Origin: Stereocaulon alpinum
Taxonomy: Eukaryota > Ascomycota > Lecanoromycetes > Lecanorales > Stereocaulaceae
Direction of reading: 5' to 3'
NCBI GenBank assembly: GCA_018257865.1
Contig: JAEUBA010000007.1
Span: 124,001 to 188,000, forward strand
Length of the DNA: 64,000 bases
Shown: positions 45,291 through 57,963 of the stretch, in pieces
Layout: every line of letters begins with the position of its first letter
Position numbering within the stretch: position 1 is the first letter of the stretch
Notes under the pieces: model-generated
What the model was told of the DNA's origin: nothing
The model's database searches: none
Seen by the model: the letters and a program-made list of their open reading frames with translations, nothing else
Made by a program: the position numbers and the translations under genes

Positions 45291-46285
45291 AATCTACAAA
45301 GTTGATGTCATCAAGATATAAACATGCGGTAGGGCAAAACCCTGGTGGATCGAGATGGGCTTCTTGGAAGAGAATTTCCAAGAATTCTTTGAGTACCGTA
45401 CACTGAAGGAAAACCGTGCAATGATAGCTCTAAAGAAGGATACAGGCAACAATTCAATACTTATACAGAAGCGGATCCATGTGTCAATTTATATACTTTT
45501 TCACGCTAGGACTTTTGAGAGCGCTGTATACCGAGGGTAGAGACCCACACATGCCGCTGGGCCGTTTAAGCGTCATGATCTCAAACGCCAACCTGACTTC
45601 TGGGACCAGATCCGTAAGTGCTTGTTTTTAGCTTGTTGTAACTACCTTAGTCATGATGCCATTCTGCCAATGTTGAACAGTTGGCCCTGACAGTAGCGAC
45701 TTTGCCTGAAGATCGTCGGAACCTACGGATCTCATTAAGTCCGGAGTCCGCCTTGTTATTATTTACTGCTTGATGCGAGTATTATACACGGGCAAGACTA
45801 AGTTCACACAATTACGCTCTTCTCTGAGTCCGAAGTCCACGTTGTCCTTTACCGCTCGCTCAAATTGTCATGCAATAGGGCAGAAATAGGCAGGCTTAGG
45901 CTCACGTAATTTGGCTCACTCTAGGCCTTTCTGCACAGGTAGGATGGGATCAGGAAACGGTCAGTCGATATCTATGACCTGCAAAGTTTGGTAAAATCTT
46001 ATAATATTTCGGAGATGTGATCCCAACCACAACGCTCTAATATTGACGCTGTAGTACCAAGTAACCTCGCCATAGTGTACTATATGTAATCTGTGCCTCG
46101 CAAAAGCAGGCATGCAAGAATATGAAACGCTAAAGCGAATGTGAAGATAGCTGGGTATCCAAAGATCAATCCGCATGGCATCATAAGGTGCATTCAGTCG
46201 AACGCAAAAACCTCTTTCTCGTACACAATGATAGTACTTCCGGAGTTCGTAAGAATCCGTAGGATTCAAGAGCTGTGAGCCTATG
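45291..46285. other. Intergenic region
   Basis: About 1 kb between the MFS start and the 3' end of rlmA, AT-richer around 45750-46250. Small open frames only. Confidence 0.4.
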
Positions 46286-48117
46286 TCAAGTCTTCACTCG
46301 TTTGGCCTCCTGGCCATCCCCCTCGGGGCTTTTCCTCTTCCGATCTCCATCCTCGTCTCGAAAACTGGGTCCGCCCATCACCGGCGTTTGGAAGTTAAGG
46401 GGGCTCGGCAGCATGTTGCTGTCTCCCCCTGCTCGACCGAAACCCCACTCAGGGTAAAAAGATGAAGGTGAAGGAAGTAGACCGTCTGCCACAAAGCGAG
46501 AGGGCAATGCTGACATTGGTGTATCGATATTATTGTTGCTGCTATAAGACTGGCTGTTCTGCTGCGAGGGTGGATGCGGCCTCGCAAAAGGATTCGGTGG
46601 GCCTGATGCGCCTGCGCTGAGGATAGCACTTGCACTTGGTGAAGGTGGTGGTAACACGACGCCAGTACCCGAAGAGTGGCTGGCTTCGGTGCTGGCTTTC
46701 CTTGGGGTAGCTCCCGATTGACGGGGGGAAGATTCCGCAGTTGCACTGTCAGCATCTGATTGCTCTTCCGGAATCTGGACCTTCAGCCGTGGCCTCTTAG
46801 CATTGGATTGTGCAGTGTCTGTGCGTGACGGTGGTAGGAAATCTGAAGAGTTGGTTCTCTTGGGCGCTGGGGTCCCTCTCTGTGATCTAGATGGGGGAGG
46901 TGTATGTTTAGTCGGCGGTGCTTCTGCTTGTGTATCCTTCTCGCGTTTGATATCTGGTTTGGAGTCATTTGAGCTCTTGCCAATGCCCCAATGCTGGGCT
47001 AGTAGGGATCTGCTGTCGTCAATGGGAGTGAATATGCTGCGGGATTTGGCGCCTGCAGGCTTCTGTAGTCGACTCGACTGGTCGTCTTGAGACTGCTGTT
47101 CACGTTCAGGTTGTGGTGGAGAGGGCATGTGCTGCTGTTGCCGCTCGTGCTGTGGGAATGCAGGCGGTAATGATTGCCGCCTCTGCTCTTGCAGGTACGC
47201 TTGCTGTACTTGAGGATGGGTAGGAGGTTGCTGATGTTGGTTATAGAATTGAGGCTGTTGGGTTTGCTGGGCGTGATGAGGAGCCACGGGCATGCCTTGG
47301 GCGGCTCGATAGTTCATTGGAGGCGTGCGCATGTAAGCATAGCCATTTGCGCCTTGCGGTGGTGCTTGGCTAACTTGCTGGAGATGGGAAGGACCAGGAC
47401 CAAGGTTGGTGCTCGACCGGCGGACATTGCTTACGCTACTATTCCTCGAGCCTGGACGAGATATCATTTGAGCTTGTGGAGTATGCTGTCGTTGATGGTA
47501 TGGGACACCGTTCTGTATAGGAGGTGATGCAGAAGGAGCGGGTCTCATGTAACTAGATGGGTTTTGCAGGTGGGGTGGTAGACTGTGTTCTCGCGGCATC
47601 GAATCCTCGAGTGGTGGAGAGCCCATGTCTTCATCGTCATCGTCGTCCATTGCGCCGCTGTTGAAGTCCGCTGGCCCCTTGTGTTCGTGTGCTCCGCCAT
47701 ACTTTGGAAAATCAGAATCCAACCTGGAAACCAAGTGCTAGAGTCTTACATATTGAAATCTCCCTATGGTCTCATTGATATCGCCGGAAGAGTACTCATA
47801 TAGCTTTTTGTTGTGACCGAAGATGATGACAGCGACATCGACAGAGCAGAGTACAGAGAGCTCATGCGCCTTCTTGAACAAGCCACCTTTGCGTTTGAGG
47901 AAAGTACTAATTGAAATCGTTAGCTAGCTTCTTAACGAGACTCAAACACCACTAGCTTTAGAACGTCGTGTAGCCTGAATACCGTAGAAGAAACAGCTCG
48001 TGGACGGTGTTCAAGCCAATGATGTTTGGATTGCGCGTGTAACAGAAGGCTAACAACTTACACAGATCGGTTTCTATCGTCCTTGATAGCCTTGATCTCA
48101 ATCTTTCTCCTGCCCAT
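46286..48117 (-). CDS. rlmA: MADS-box transcription factor RlmA (Rlm1/MEF2 type)
   Basis: Three exons, 48117-48062, 47906-47750 and 47701-46286; 542 residues. The MEF2-type MADS box starts [19 protein letters not shown] and continues [40 protein letters not shown]. It is followed by [20 protein letters not shown]. The second intron (48 bp) must end at 47702 to give the family-perfect [14 protein letters not shown]. The rest is Pro/Gln/Ser-rich transactivation sequence, with MAP-kinase-like SP/TP sites and a conserved end ([26 protein letters not shown]). RlmA/Rlm1 is the main target of the cell-wall-integrity MAP kinase (MpkA/Slt2) and activates wall-synthesis genes. It stands head-to-head with MSB1 across 2.9 kb. 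Confidence 0.92.
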
Positions 48118-51058
48118 AATGACAGCGACAACGCCTTACTTCGAAAGATAGTGGGGGAGCTCGAGTTGATGATGTCGCGGGGTTGTCGGTGATGGTTGAG
48201 AGGCGGGAGATTACAGGTCCTTAGAAGGATGGGAAGCTGCAATTCGCGACGTTGCCGACGCAGCGGTTCTGGATCGGCGCTATGGCTCGTGAAGATCCGA
48301 CTGTGGCAGTGGAATAAACATGAACCATATACCAAAAGTTTAGGTTATTCTGACGTGGGTTGGTGCAGAGGTTGCTATTAATAAAGGGAGGCTTCGATGT
48401 GGAGTTGGAAAACTCGCAGTTTCGCGCTAACCTCGAGATAGTGAGATTGGGTATAATTAGATCTCATTCCGGCACTTAGTGGCCTTAATCTGCCAAGTCA
48501 GCCTATCACAAACCGTGCAGCAGTCCAGAAACACCATTAATTCACTCCTTCAGGCGTAGCGGGATTCCGCCTGAAATTCACTCGCGACTCTCAGGCCCAT
48601 TGCTTGACTAGACCTGTACCACCACCGCCTCGGCAATCTCGAGATTCTTTCGAAGGATCAGCGACCACTTTCGCGTCTGAGCCATCTTAAGATCGCCACA
48701 TCATCGTATTTGCAACGTCCGTGCTCTTCATAGTAGTATGGTGAGCTCCTCCATCTACGCGAATGCCAAAGTTTAGCAATTGTGCAGGTCAGCAATAGTC
48801 GCTGAGATATTGATGTGACCGCTGGCGGCCGGCATGATGACTTTATACCAAAAGTAGATCTCAAAGCCACCATCCTTTTGCGAGGGCAGGCTTTGTCCAT
48901 TCTAGCATCCTGAGATACAATCCTGGAGGCTGTATGCAAGGGCTTGTGGGGGAGCATCGACTGAAAAGCATACTGGAGGCACAGTAGGGCTGGAGGCTGT
49001 GGGAGGATACCTAACGTCTGCTATCTTCAGCGAGGCATTGATCAATCAGGTGTTTTAGATGCCGGAGAAGGCCCGTGAAGACATCTCATGCGGCTCGTGA
49101 AAAGACCAGGGCCAGCCCCACATGTCCACTAAACAGTAGCGGCCGCGGGAGTAGCTATTTATGGGCACCACGTTCTGTTCCTTCTGACTTCTCGACGGCT
49201 TATTCCTCCTCGTCGATCTTCCCTTATCGAATCACGAAGACTGGGTTGGCTCTTATGCAAAAGCCATTTCAAGGTCAAGATCCACTGGGAACTACAGCCT
49301 TTCGACTGCTGGAGACCAATTCCTTGGGGACCGAGTAAGGTGTGTACTAACACGGGGGTTTAAGTACACGGCAAGATATGTAATTGTTTCGAAAATGACT
49401 CGATGATATTTGCTATCGTAGTCTTGCCTTGGCTTTGATTGAGTGTCCAATGCGACCTCCTATTGAATTGTGTCTGAATTAGTAATCTCGTCTTCAATGG
49501 GTCGTGACCCCATTTCTTCGTCGACTTGTCGCTCTTGTTATTCATGTCTTATTTTGCCTTTCCCTCCCGGGCCAAATGCCGTCTACAATAGCTGACCACC
49601 TTCCTTATATGACTCAGATCCTCTCCTCCATGTTGAGAGTGATCCTTCGTGGGGTTCCTCTTCAAGATTTGGGTGATCTTGCGGCCACTGGTCCCAGATA
49701 TCAACCATTTTGACTGGCGATATCTGAAATCGACAACTTACGACTCAGCATGGCCAGTCATCTCGCCTGATCTATCTACCTTCTATTAACCCGAGCGATC
49801 TAATAGTTCATGCTTCAGCCATTTAGTAACATACTCAATTGCGGTCTCGTTGTCTTTGACATTGCTGTCAGGAGAGATTAGATCCTCTGTAGAACGATAT
49901 AGGCACGAAGTGACCATTGGTAACGCCTCGACGAGCTAAGTACTCTACTGAATGACATCACCACTTCGTCGTTAAAACGATCAGCACAAAAACATTATGT
50001 TCTACACAGAAGCTTAGATATTCAGAGGCCGAAAATAGACTTTCATAGGTAGTACACAGTGAAGGTAACTTTGAGCAATGCCGGGCGAATAACTCCGTAC
50101 ACATATCGTGGTCTGCAGAGGTCCAAAGGCACCAAGATCGAGATTGTAAATCCCCACGCGCATAGTGATTATGGCCAAAGGGATAAAACCACGTCAAGTC
50201 GGGTCGCCCCGCAGCTTTTTCTAGATCGAATAACACGAATGACATTGCGCGAAGGCTGCAGAAATTGTGGTTCGGGAAAAGCAAGCTTGAGTGCATGTGG
50301 CATTGCAGGTGTTGCGGGTATGGGGAGATCATCGGTTGGTTCGGGCGTAGAGTGTGGCGGGAGCGCCCATGTGGGTTGCATACATCATCTATCGATCTTG
50401 GCCCCGCCGTGGCTGTCTGCATCATATCAAACAACCACGAAAACGAAGAAGTCGGCGGCTGTCAATAATTTAATTCTCGTTTTCCAATCTGACGTGAAAC
50501 GGTGATCAACCATTCAGGGACCAATTCTCCGCAAGGGAAATAACGTTTCGCTAGCTGTATAGCTGCCGGACTAGTGTTACCAAGAACGATTGGCTATGTG
50601 AGATTAGACGCGTTCTCCTTTTGGGGGGTTCACCCTAGATGAGCTGTCCAGCAAGAAAAAGGTCACTACTTCCTCCGTCAATTCCTCCCTCAAACAAGGC
50701 GCATTGCCACTCGTCGTACTCGCTGATCGTCAGCAAATACTTACAGACCTCCGCTATTCGCATCCCAAATTAGACCACGCCCTGATCTACAATTGTTTTC
50801 CTCAGCGCGAGACTAAGATATCGCTTTATCACCCTGGTCGCCCCTGATTAGTCCCAAACCGTTCACTTTGGCGAATGAGTGGCCAGCGCAAGGCTTCTGG
50901 CTCAGGAAAATAATATCACCCTGGCATCTGTGTACCAATCTTCACACACCTTCCTCCATCCCACTTTCGACACAACGTACCGATCTGCGTCTGGTAGGAC
51001 AAGATATACTACGCTCATGACCAACACCGATTTTCTCATCTAAACGCTAAGTCACACA
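48118..51058. other. 2.9-kb shared upstream region of rlmA and MSB1
   Basis: No gene can be supported. Opposed open frames overlap at 49958-50505, each of about 150 codons, without motifs. The segment 50640-51058 is C/T-rich on the plus strand and reads like a promoter and 5' leader for MSB1 (CACACA/ACTC runs just before the ATG). The stretch 48100-48450 serves as the rlmA leader. Confidence 0.45.
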
Positions 51059-54000
51059 ATGGGTTTCTTCTCCAAGGCCTTCAAGAGCAAGGACAAAGAA
51101 GGCCAAGGCGGAATCGCTACACCCAAATCAAAGAAAAAAAATGTACACTCAAATGGAACGGTGCCTGCCCCACCACCCAAGCCCCACTGGGATGATGCAT
51201 GGACTCGCAAAGAGGTTGAGCCGGAGGAGATCCAGGAACTCCTCAGGGGTTGTACACACGAGCTAAAGTCTCGAGGTACGTTGGTCTACTTTGTGGTGGA
51301 GATTTGCTCTAATGCGAAGGTCAAACCTTGCTAATGTCAAATGCAGCCCTCGATATGCCCTTCCTACTGTTGCCATTCAGACCAGCCTCAGACCCTAGTG
51401 CCGCTCGAACATTTATTCGAAATTTCTTCAGCATGGAGAAAGGTGCAGACCTCAAGGGAGCGCGACTGGAACAAGAATTGATTCTGACAGAGCCAATGGT
51501 GAGTTCGACTGCTGGCAGTCCCACAGAACATACCGCTCAAACATTCCAGGTGCTCAGCAGCGTCATGAAATGGTGCTGGAGCCGACTAGCCGGCGGCGTG
51601 GTATCGTGGGAGGCATACGAGCTGTTCCGTGTGGGGGAGCAAGGTATGAGCACAGGCCCCCAGGTGGGGGTGACTACTAACATGTATAGATTCGGACATG
51701 GCTCGAGATGCTTTTGCTACCTTCATACCTCTTAGCGTCGAGTCTGACGCGAGGACCAAGATCATCTTCGATTTCTTCGATTTGATGGCTGCTATAGCCG
51801 CACATGGCAAGACAAACGGCATGGGTGGTCGTAAACTGTCAAGGCTGGCGGGATGGTGGGCCTTTGAACAGGTGGATCTCGGAAGCGGTTTTGATGGAGG
51901 CTACAGATCGTGGTCGAGGTAGGTTCTGGCGTTTACTGAATACTTACTGGTGCTAATCATTCACAGCGCCGCTGATGCCACAAGCCATCTTTTCTTCGCC
52001 TATCTCCGCTCGCTCTCGCCCGACTCCGTTCGAGGGCTGAATGGAATCTCAGCTTTACCTATCTCCCTGCAGAACCTTGTTCAAGAAACGCAATATCCGC
52101 CAGTCCATTCACCGTATGAGACGACATCGAAGGTGGTGATGGTTGTGAATTCTGTCTCACCAACGCCCTTTGCGCTGCTACGTCGCGCCAAGAACTTTGA
52201 ATACCGAGACGATGATCGAGTTCTTCAACAGTTCTCTGACTACGAAGACCCAGTACAGGCGTTGACTGACGAATGTCGACGGGTGCTTAAGAGCATATCC
52301 TCGGCAAACCAATCTTCGGCCTCCACTACGAAAGCTTCCACAAGCCTTGGTGACTCATCGTGGTCACGTTTTGAGGACATGGGTTTCGGTTCACTTGGAG
52401 ATCTTGATGAGGACGCAGATGACTCTGCTCTCGGCAAGAAGCGAAATCACCCGCAAGGACTGAGAACAGCACCGCACACTAAGAACAATGACCTCGGCCG
52501 GCCTACAACACCATCATGGGCTGATTTCCTTTCCTCTGGATTTGTAGAGGACGGCAGTGCTCCCACACGTACTCCGCTATTCCTCCCACCAGACAAGATC
52601 CTACCACCTATTGATATAGATAGAAGAGGGCAGAGCTCACAATCACACAAGCGGGTCCTCAACGAATCAGATCTTGAGCCTGGCGAGCTAGCTAGTATCA
52701 ACGCAATTGACCTAGATGATGCGTTCTGGTGGGTTTGGATCACAAGTCTTGCCGGAGAAGAAACTCTCGCTCGGAAGGCGGTCTTTGGTCGATGCGCCCT
52801 CATCGAGACAAACATTAGTGGCGGCACTTGGCTGGTCATTGAAGAAATGGTCAAAGGCGCCGCTCCCGAGCCAGAGTCTGGTGCTTATATTGCAGAAAAG
52901 AAGTCTCGCTTTACGTTTGGCAAAAAGAGTAAAATGTCCAGGACGAGATCGACAGGCAGGAAGTCAGAACAGCATGGAATCCAGCCATTCATCAGGGAGA
53001 ACATGACAGCTCCACAAAGCAGAACAAACATCGGACCAGATCAGCATGCAAGAATACAAGCAGCAGCAGCAGCATTACAGCAAAAGCAAAGGCATCAAGA
53101 GAATGGGCAAGCCCCAACCAGTCCCAGTCCTCGCAGGGGGCGACAAGGCGACGCCTTATCGACGAAGACGAATAGCGTTTTCACGCTACAACCTGTTATT
53201 ATGAGCGAAGCAAGCCCTGCCATGAAATGGGCAAATGATTACGACAAGAAGGAGATTCGAGCCAAGTACTTGGGCGACAACTTCGCTGGTAAAGGGGGCT
53301 CAAACACAGATTTGGCTACCCCTCGAGGTTACGACGCTGGTAGGGAGGGCTCGGTCACGCCTCAACCGCGAAAAGCTGAAGCTCCAAAGCCCGACTACGG
53401 ATTCCCCAAGCAAGCTTTCTCGAGAGAAGATTCAGGCGTCGATACAAATAGAACGCTTCCGGCTCTGCCAGCCGAGACGCCAGGCGAAGCTACAATGCAA
53501 GCTCCAGCTGGTCCTCCTCCACCGGTTCCCGCGCCACCTTTACCACCTCAGATGCCTATAGCACCTCCTCCACCCGCGCCGTTACCTGTCGATCCTTACG
53601 CTTACCCTACAGTCGGCGTTGCTGCTAACGCAGCGCAGGTGCCTTTGCCTGCTAACACTCCGATGGAAACTCCCGAGAAACCATTGCCCGAGGCAGAAGG
53701 CGAGGAACTTGAGCCGACTAGGACGATCACCAATGCGCAACCTAACGGTGTGGAGTCGCCGGAGAGTAAGAAAGGCGGAAAGAAGCTCAAGAAGCAACAA
53801 GGCCAAGGAGGGTTCAAGGGACTCTTTGGCAAGAAGAAGGGTCCAGGACTACCTGCTGCATCAGCGCCCGTGGACAGTGCTGCCGTCGCCGCAGCTCGTG
53901 CCGCATACACAGGTCCTGAGATGAAACCGAACTACAATGCCTCCCATCCGCTAACCCGTCGCTTATCCGGCATGGGAAAGAGGAAGACGCCGCTTGCATC

Positions 54001-54620
54001 GATGCCCTCGTCTCCCCCCATTCTAGATGCTGATGAGCCACTGCCTGCACCACCCGCGCCATTCAAAGAACAGTATGACTCGCAAGCCAGCCTTAGCCGC
54101 GTCGATAGCAATGAGCAACGTCATGCCGATACCCAGTTCAAGGCTTTCGACAATGGACCACTGGATCAGCCTGCATTTGTACCCGAGGACTCTCCGCGAC
54201 CATCTTTTGTGCCCAATGAATCCGCTGATGCTACTTCTCGCCTCACCACTCCAGATCGCGGACCCCATTACGACCCACCCATGGGCCGTGGCGAGTATGA
54301 GCCTTCAGTTTCTTCCGAAGAGCGGCCAAGGACACCTTCGCCTCCAGGAGATCGTTGGGCGCAGATTCGCAAGAATGCGGCTGAACGCGCAGCAACAGCA
54401 GCGAGGCCAAGTGAGAATCAGAAGCCGCGACAAAGTCAGGATAGGATCACTGAGGACGGAGAGGAGAGTGCTGGAGAGGAGAGTAAGTCCACTTCCAAGT
54501 ATTAATGTTTTGCTTCAATTTCGCTAATGCCTCAAAGCTATCGAGTCTCGGGTTGCCAGGATCAAGGCTCGTGTGGCCGAGCTAACAGGCAACATGCAGG
54601 CTGAGCCAGGTCGGGCCTGA
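51059..54620 (+). CDS. MSB1: Morphogenesis protein Msb1 (Msb1/Mug8 RhoGAP-like domain)
   Basis: Six exons, 51059-51275, 51347-51498, 51550-51643, 51690-51918, 51967-54482 and 54538-54620; 1096 residues with all phases matching. MGFFSKAFKSKDKEG is the family start, then KPHWDDAWTRKEVEPEEIQELLRGCTHELKSR|ALDMPFLLLPFRPASDPSAA (shown here joined across the first intron only as landmarks at about residues 40-92). The Msb1/Mug8 domain, a degenerate RhoGAP-like fold, extends to about residue 420 and includes KLSRLAGWWAFEQ and SYLFFAYLRSLSPD-like helices. Next are a disordered region, a polyproline segment at about 744-775 (PPPPVPAPPLPPQMP) that could bind SH3/profilin, and a basic, charged C-terminus with a short helix encoded by the last exon (IESRVARIKARVAELTG). 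Msb1 proteins link Cdc42/Rho1-Pkc1 signalling to polarised growth. Confidence 0.88.
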
Positions 54621-55393
54621 GCCTCAACCAACATCAGCATGACAACCAAAAAAAAAAAGGAGAACGAAACCTTCTCACGAACGCCATTCGATTCCATTTC
54701 AGAGGTTCACGAGTGCAGATTCTATCTTCGACATCAGGTAGATATGGTGCGCGCAATGCTTTATTCCCTCTTTCCTATCTCCATCCTTTCTTCCTCTTTA
54801 GCTAGCGTGAGAGATACCCAGCGATGATATTTGGCTTCAAATTGATACCACATGGCTTTCGACATGCAGAAGAAACCTACTTGAGCGTGGAGCGCTATAA
54901 ATAATACAAACAAATGCTGAGTACCTACGTACGACAAACGATAGCAAGCGACTTGAGCCTGGCGCTGGACACATGAGTGGAATTACCCCCTTTTTCCCTT
55001 TTTTCGATGTACTTAGTCGATTTTCTTTTTTTACTTGCTGGCTGGTGGTAGATGGGGGGGATATTATGAGGGTGGGGGAGGGAGCGAGAATGTAATATTC
55101 ATAGCAACAGAGCACATAGCATTATCAACTAAGACGGGGTTTAACTGAGCTTGATGGTACTGCTTTTGCATGGAATCAAATTTGTAGATGGAGAGAGGAC
55201 GAGTCACGAATGCAATTAAATTCGTCTCGTATAGATGATGCATTTTATATATCAAGCGGGAATCGCCCACCACTCTCATCTGCTCTTTTCGTCTATAAAT
55301 CCTCTTCCAACGCCTCGCTACGTGTTACGAAGTATCATCATGCTTGGAAAACACATTACTGCTCAATGCAATTACTGTTCTTGCGAATGTCAC
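54621..55393. other. Convergent intergenic region
   Basis: About 770 bp between MSB1 and the EF-hand gene. It has a 12-A run just after the MSB1 stop, and T/C-rich tracts. No gene seen. Confidence 0.45.
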
Positions 55394-56615
55394 TCATCGT
55401 TGGCGCAGTATCTCTGAACCCACAGTCAGCAAGGATCCCGTCCCAAAAAGCCCAAAAGAAAATGCACCCACCAGTCAAAAACTCCTCAAAACTCAACGTA
55501 ATATACCCATCACGATCATCATCATACCTCTTAAAGACATCCGTCATCCGCTTCAAGATAATACAGCTCTGCACGAACAAATCGAAACTCATACTCCCCT
55601 GCCCACTCTTATCATAAGTCGAATAAAGCAGATTGACAAACGATGCTGAAAGGCGGTAACCGAATGCTACGAGGGCGTTTGTGTATTCGTCAAAGGAGAT
55701 AGAGCCGGATGAGTCTTCGTCGAAGCGGTCGAAAAGGGAGCGCCAGGAGGCGAGGAAGGCCCAGAGAGCACTGTGAAGATAACATACTTTAGCGCTTATA
55801 CATGGGAGAGATTGTAGGAAGGCGGGGAGCAAGAGGGTAGGGAAGGAGACGTACCAGAACTCCTCAAAATTGATACTCCCACTCTTATCCACATCAAACA
55901 TCCTGATCATCATCCTAACAGTATGTGCATCAAAGCTAGTATAATCTCCATTGACTAGCGCCTTTCCCAATTCTCTTTCCGTCAACTGTCCCGTCTGGCT
56001 CTTATCCACCGCCTTGAATAGTGGGAACAAGCTTGCATCTGCACTGGAGCTCTTATTCCCTGGCGCAGGCGTCCCGGGCGGCCGAGAAGGCGGTGTTAGG
56101 CGCCCATGATTGGTCGATGGAGGAGGGCCGAAGCCGTAGTTTTGCGGGGGTGGCGAGTGGTGGGCAGCACTGTTGTGGTTATTGTTGTTGTATTGGATGG
56201 TATTGGTGTTGTAAGAAGAGTTGGAGGGTGAGAGACGTGGGGGATGTTGGGGTTGGAGACTCTGGACTGGTGGAGGCAGGGGAGGCTGAGGTCTGTTCTG
56301 GTATGGTGGTCTGGAGGTGTCGTAGGATTGGGGGTTGGAGTACGCGTAGGGACGTTGTTGTGGTGATGGGTGAGGCTGTGTTTGCTGCTGCTGTTGCGGA
56401 TTGGATTGTTTGCGCAGTGGATGAGTGGAGAGAATTTGAGCTGCCTGTGAGTAGAGCTGTGAGCTAGAGCTTCTGAGTATCTAGGACATAATAGGTACCT
56501 GTTCTGGCTCTGCGTGTCTGATGAAGAGTCAGATTTGAGACACAACATGCTGGACAGGAGGAGCCTTTACTCACGCCGGTAGTGCATCGGGGTTGTACCC
56601 ACTATTGTATGCCAT
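55394..56615 (-). CDS. Penta-EF-hand calcium-binding protein (ALG-2/peflin type)
   Basis: Five exons, 56615-56575, 56517-56499, 56444-55855, 55770-55472 and 55413-55394; 322 residues. The tiny first, second and last exons are supported by clean GT/AG pairs and frame: MAYNSGYNPDALPA|HAEPEQ|AAQILST, and EEFLT|EILRQR at the end. The N-terminal 150 residues are Pro/Gln/Tyr/Asn-rich, as in ALG-2/peflin. Five EF-hands follow: VDKSQTGQLTEREL (about 168), FDVDKSGSINFEEF, FDEDSSGSISFDEY, YDKSGQGSMSFDLF (weaker loop) and YDDDRDGYITLSFEEF, the degenerate dimerisation hand with its usual two-residue insertion. Such proteins bind calcium and ESCRT/COPII-associated partners; S. cerevisiae Pef1 acts in polar growth and cation stress. 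Reading through the last intron would give a false 20-residue longer C-terminus. Confidence 0.9.
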
Positions 56616-57369
56616 ACCTAGAAGATTCAGTGCAGCCAAGCTACCTCAATTGTGACTGATGAAGCGTTGCAGCGGCTGAAGCAGATATAGGTGTGACGTG
56701 TAGCAGAGCCTCATGGTCCCGCGGGGGCCAAATAAAACCACCACCGCGCCACGAATCGCCGCGTCTATGTGCTTGTCTTGCTTCATTCTGCACCTCCCGA
56801 TCCCTTGAGCCTCAATTTTCGGTAAGCCTCGGAATCACAGCTTGTCGGTCACCATGGTCGAGCTGGGTATATGTGAAGATGGGGAGTCGTCCTCTTGCTC
56901 CAGAGTGGAATGTAACAGCTAGCGTGTTGCTTTTGGCGAGGCTCTCCTCATCTTACACCTAGTCTCATCTTGCGTCATGAATTCCACGACTCTTTACATA
57001 TTGTCTACTCTCATGAGAAGTTATGTGCACAAGCATTGTATAGTCTGCTTTAGTTGTCATACGAATAGCGTGCTTCCACTCTGACGTCGAAAAGACTCGA
57101 CTTGCCAGTACAGCCCAGGCATGAGCCTGCCACTTGATGCAAAGGAATCCGGAGCATTGCTTGATCAGTGGTGTTCTACGGACTCGAAAGGAGGCTCTTA
57201 CGAACGGAATCCCTTTGCCCTGTGTTGGACTTGCATAGCAGGTTCCGAACGAGATAAATACAACACTGGAGCCTAAATGGCTTTTCAAAGTCTTATCAAC
57301 GCCTTGTCCTGCCGCTAGCCTTCGTCCACTCCTTGTTTAATCAGATGTCGGTACTCGTTGTTATCCGCC
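56616..57369. other. Intergenic region
   Basis: No gene supported. A minus-strand frame at 57288-56965 lacks an ATG at its start and motifs. Confidence 0.35.
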
Positions 57370-57742
57370 TCAGACGGCCGGATTCTTGCAAGCCTGCGAG
57401 AGTTAGCGAGACGTGTGTGGAATTATGAGGGCGCTAATAGCACTCACCCTGGCTTCAAGCAAAGCCTTGACGCCGTGCTGGAGCACAGCGGGTAATGACA
57501 TCCTGGCAGCCTTGCTGGCATGGTGAATTTTGGTTCCGAGGCGATTATCTTAGTACATTGTATTGGTAGAGCCAAGGAAGCCTGCGAGGCGTGTCAACTC
57601 TCTCACAGAACAACGAGAAGACATACTAACTCAATTTCTCTTTATGGCCGACACTTTGGCTATCGGCTGAAAAGATGAGCCGCAATGATGAGGTTGCTTG
57701 CGCAGCATAGGCTCGAAGCTGGGGCGCTGTTGGAGCAAGCAT
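57370..57742 (-). CDS. Small three-exon gene, unknown function (68 residues)
   Basis: Exons 57742-57627, 57514-57448 and 57393-57370 encode 68 residues. Support is structural. Both donors are near consensus (GTATGT, GTGAGT), branch sites and acceptors are present (GCTAAC...CGCAG for the second intron), and the frame stays open across both joints. The protein begins MLAPTAPQLRAYAAQATSSL, a possible mitochondrial-targeting helix (no acids, Arg/Ala/Ser-rich). It continues GHKEKLSYKAARMSLPAVLQ and HGVKALLEAR, a plausible amphipathic helical core. I do not recognise the family. A different last exon is possible (an alternative acceptor choice could extend the C-terminus). Confidence 0.5.
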
Positions 57743-57963
57743 GAGCAAATATGAGCAAGTTGAGGTTTTTATCTGGCTTTGACCGTGACTCTTGGCGACC
57801 CTCTTCAAGACCTATATATTTTCCCAGTGTTAGAGCCAGTACCAAGGTGCTTTTCCTACCCTCGGCTTGATCCTTTTACTATCATCCTTGCAGGGAAATC
57901 AGGCTCAGACAATTTAGCAAACGTCACGGGGTCATAGGTGGGGGACCGAATACTGGCCTTTTG

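Noticed and set aside
49958..50505. Opposed frames of about 150 codons in the rlmA/MSB1 interval
   Set aside because: Mutually overlapping, no convincing ATG on the minus one, no motif and no splice logic, so neither can be preferred.
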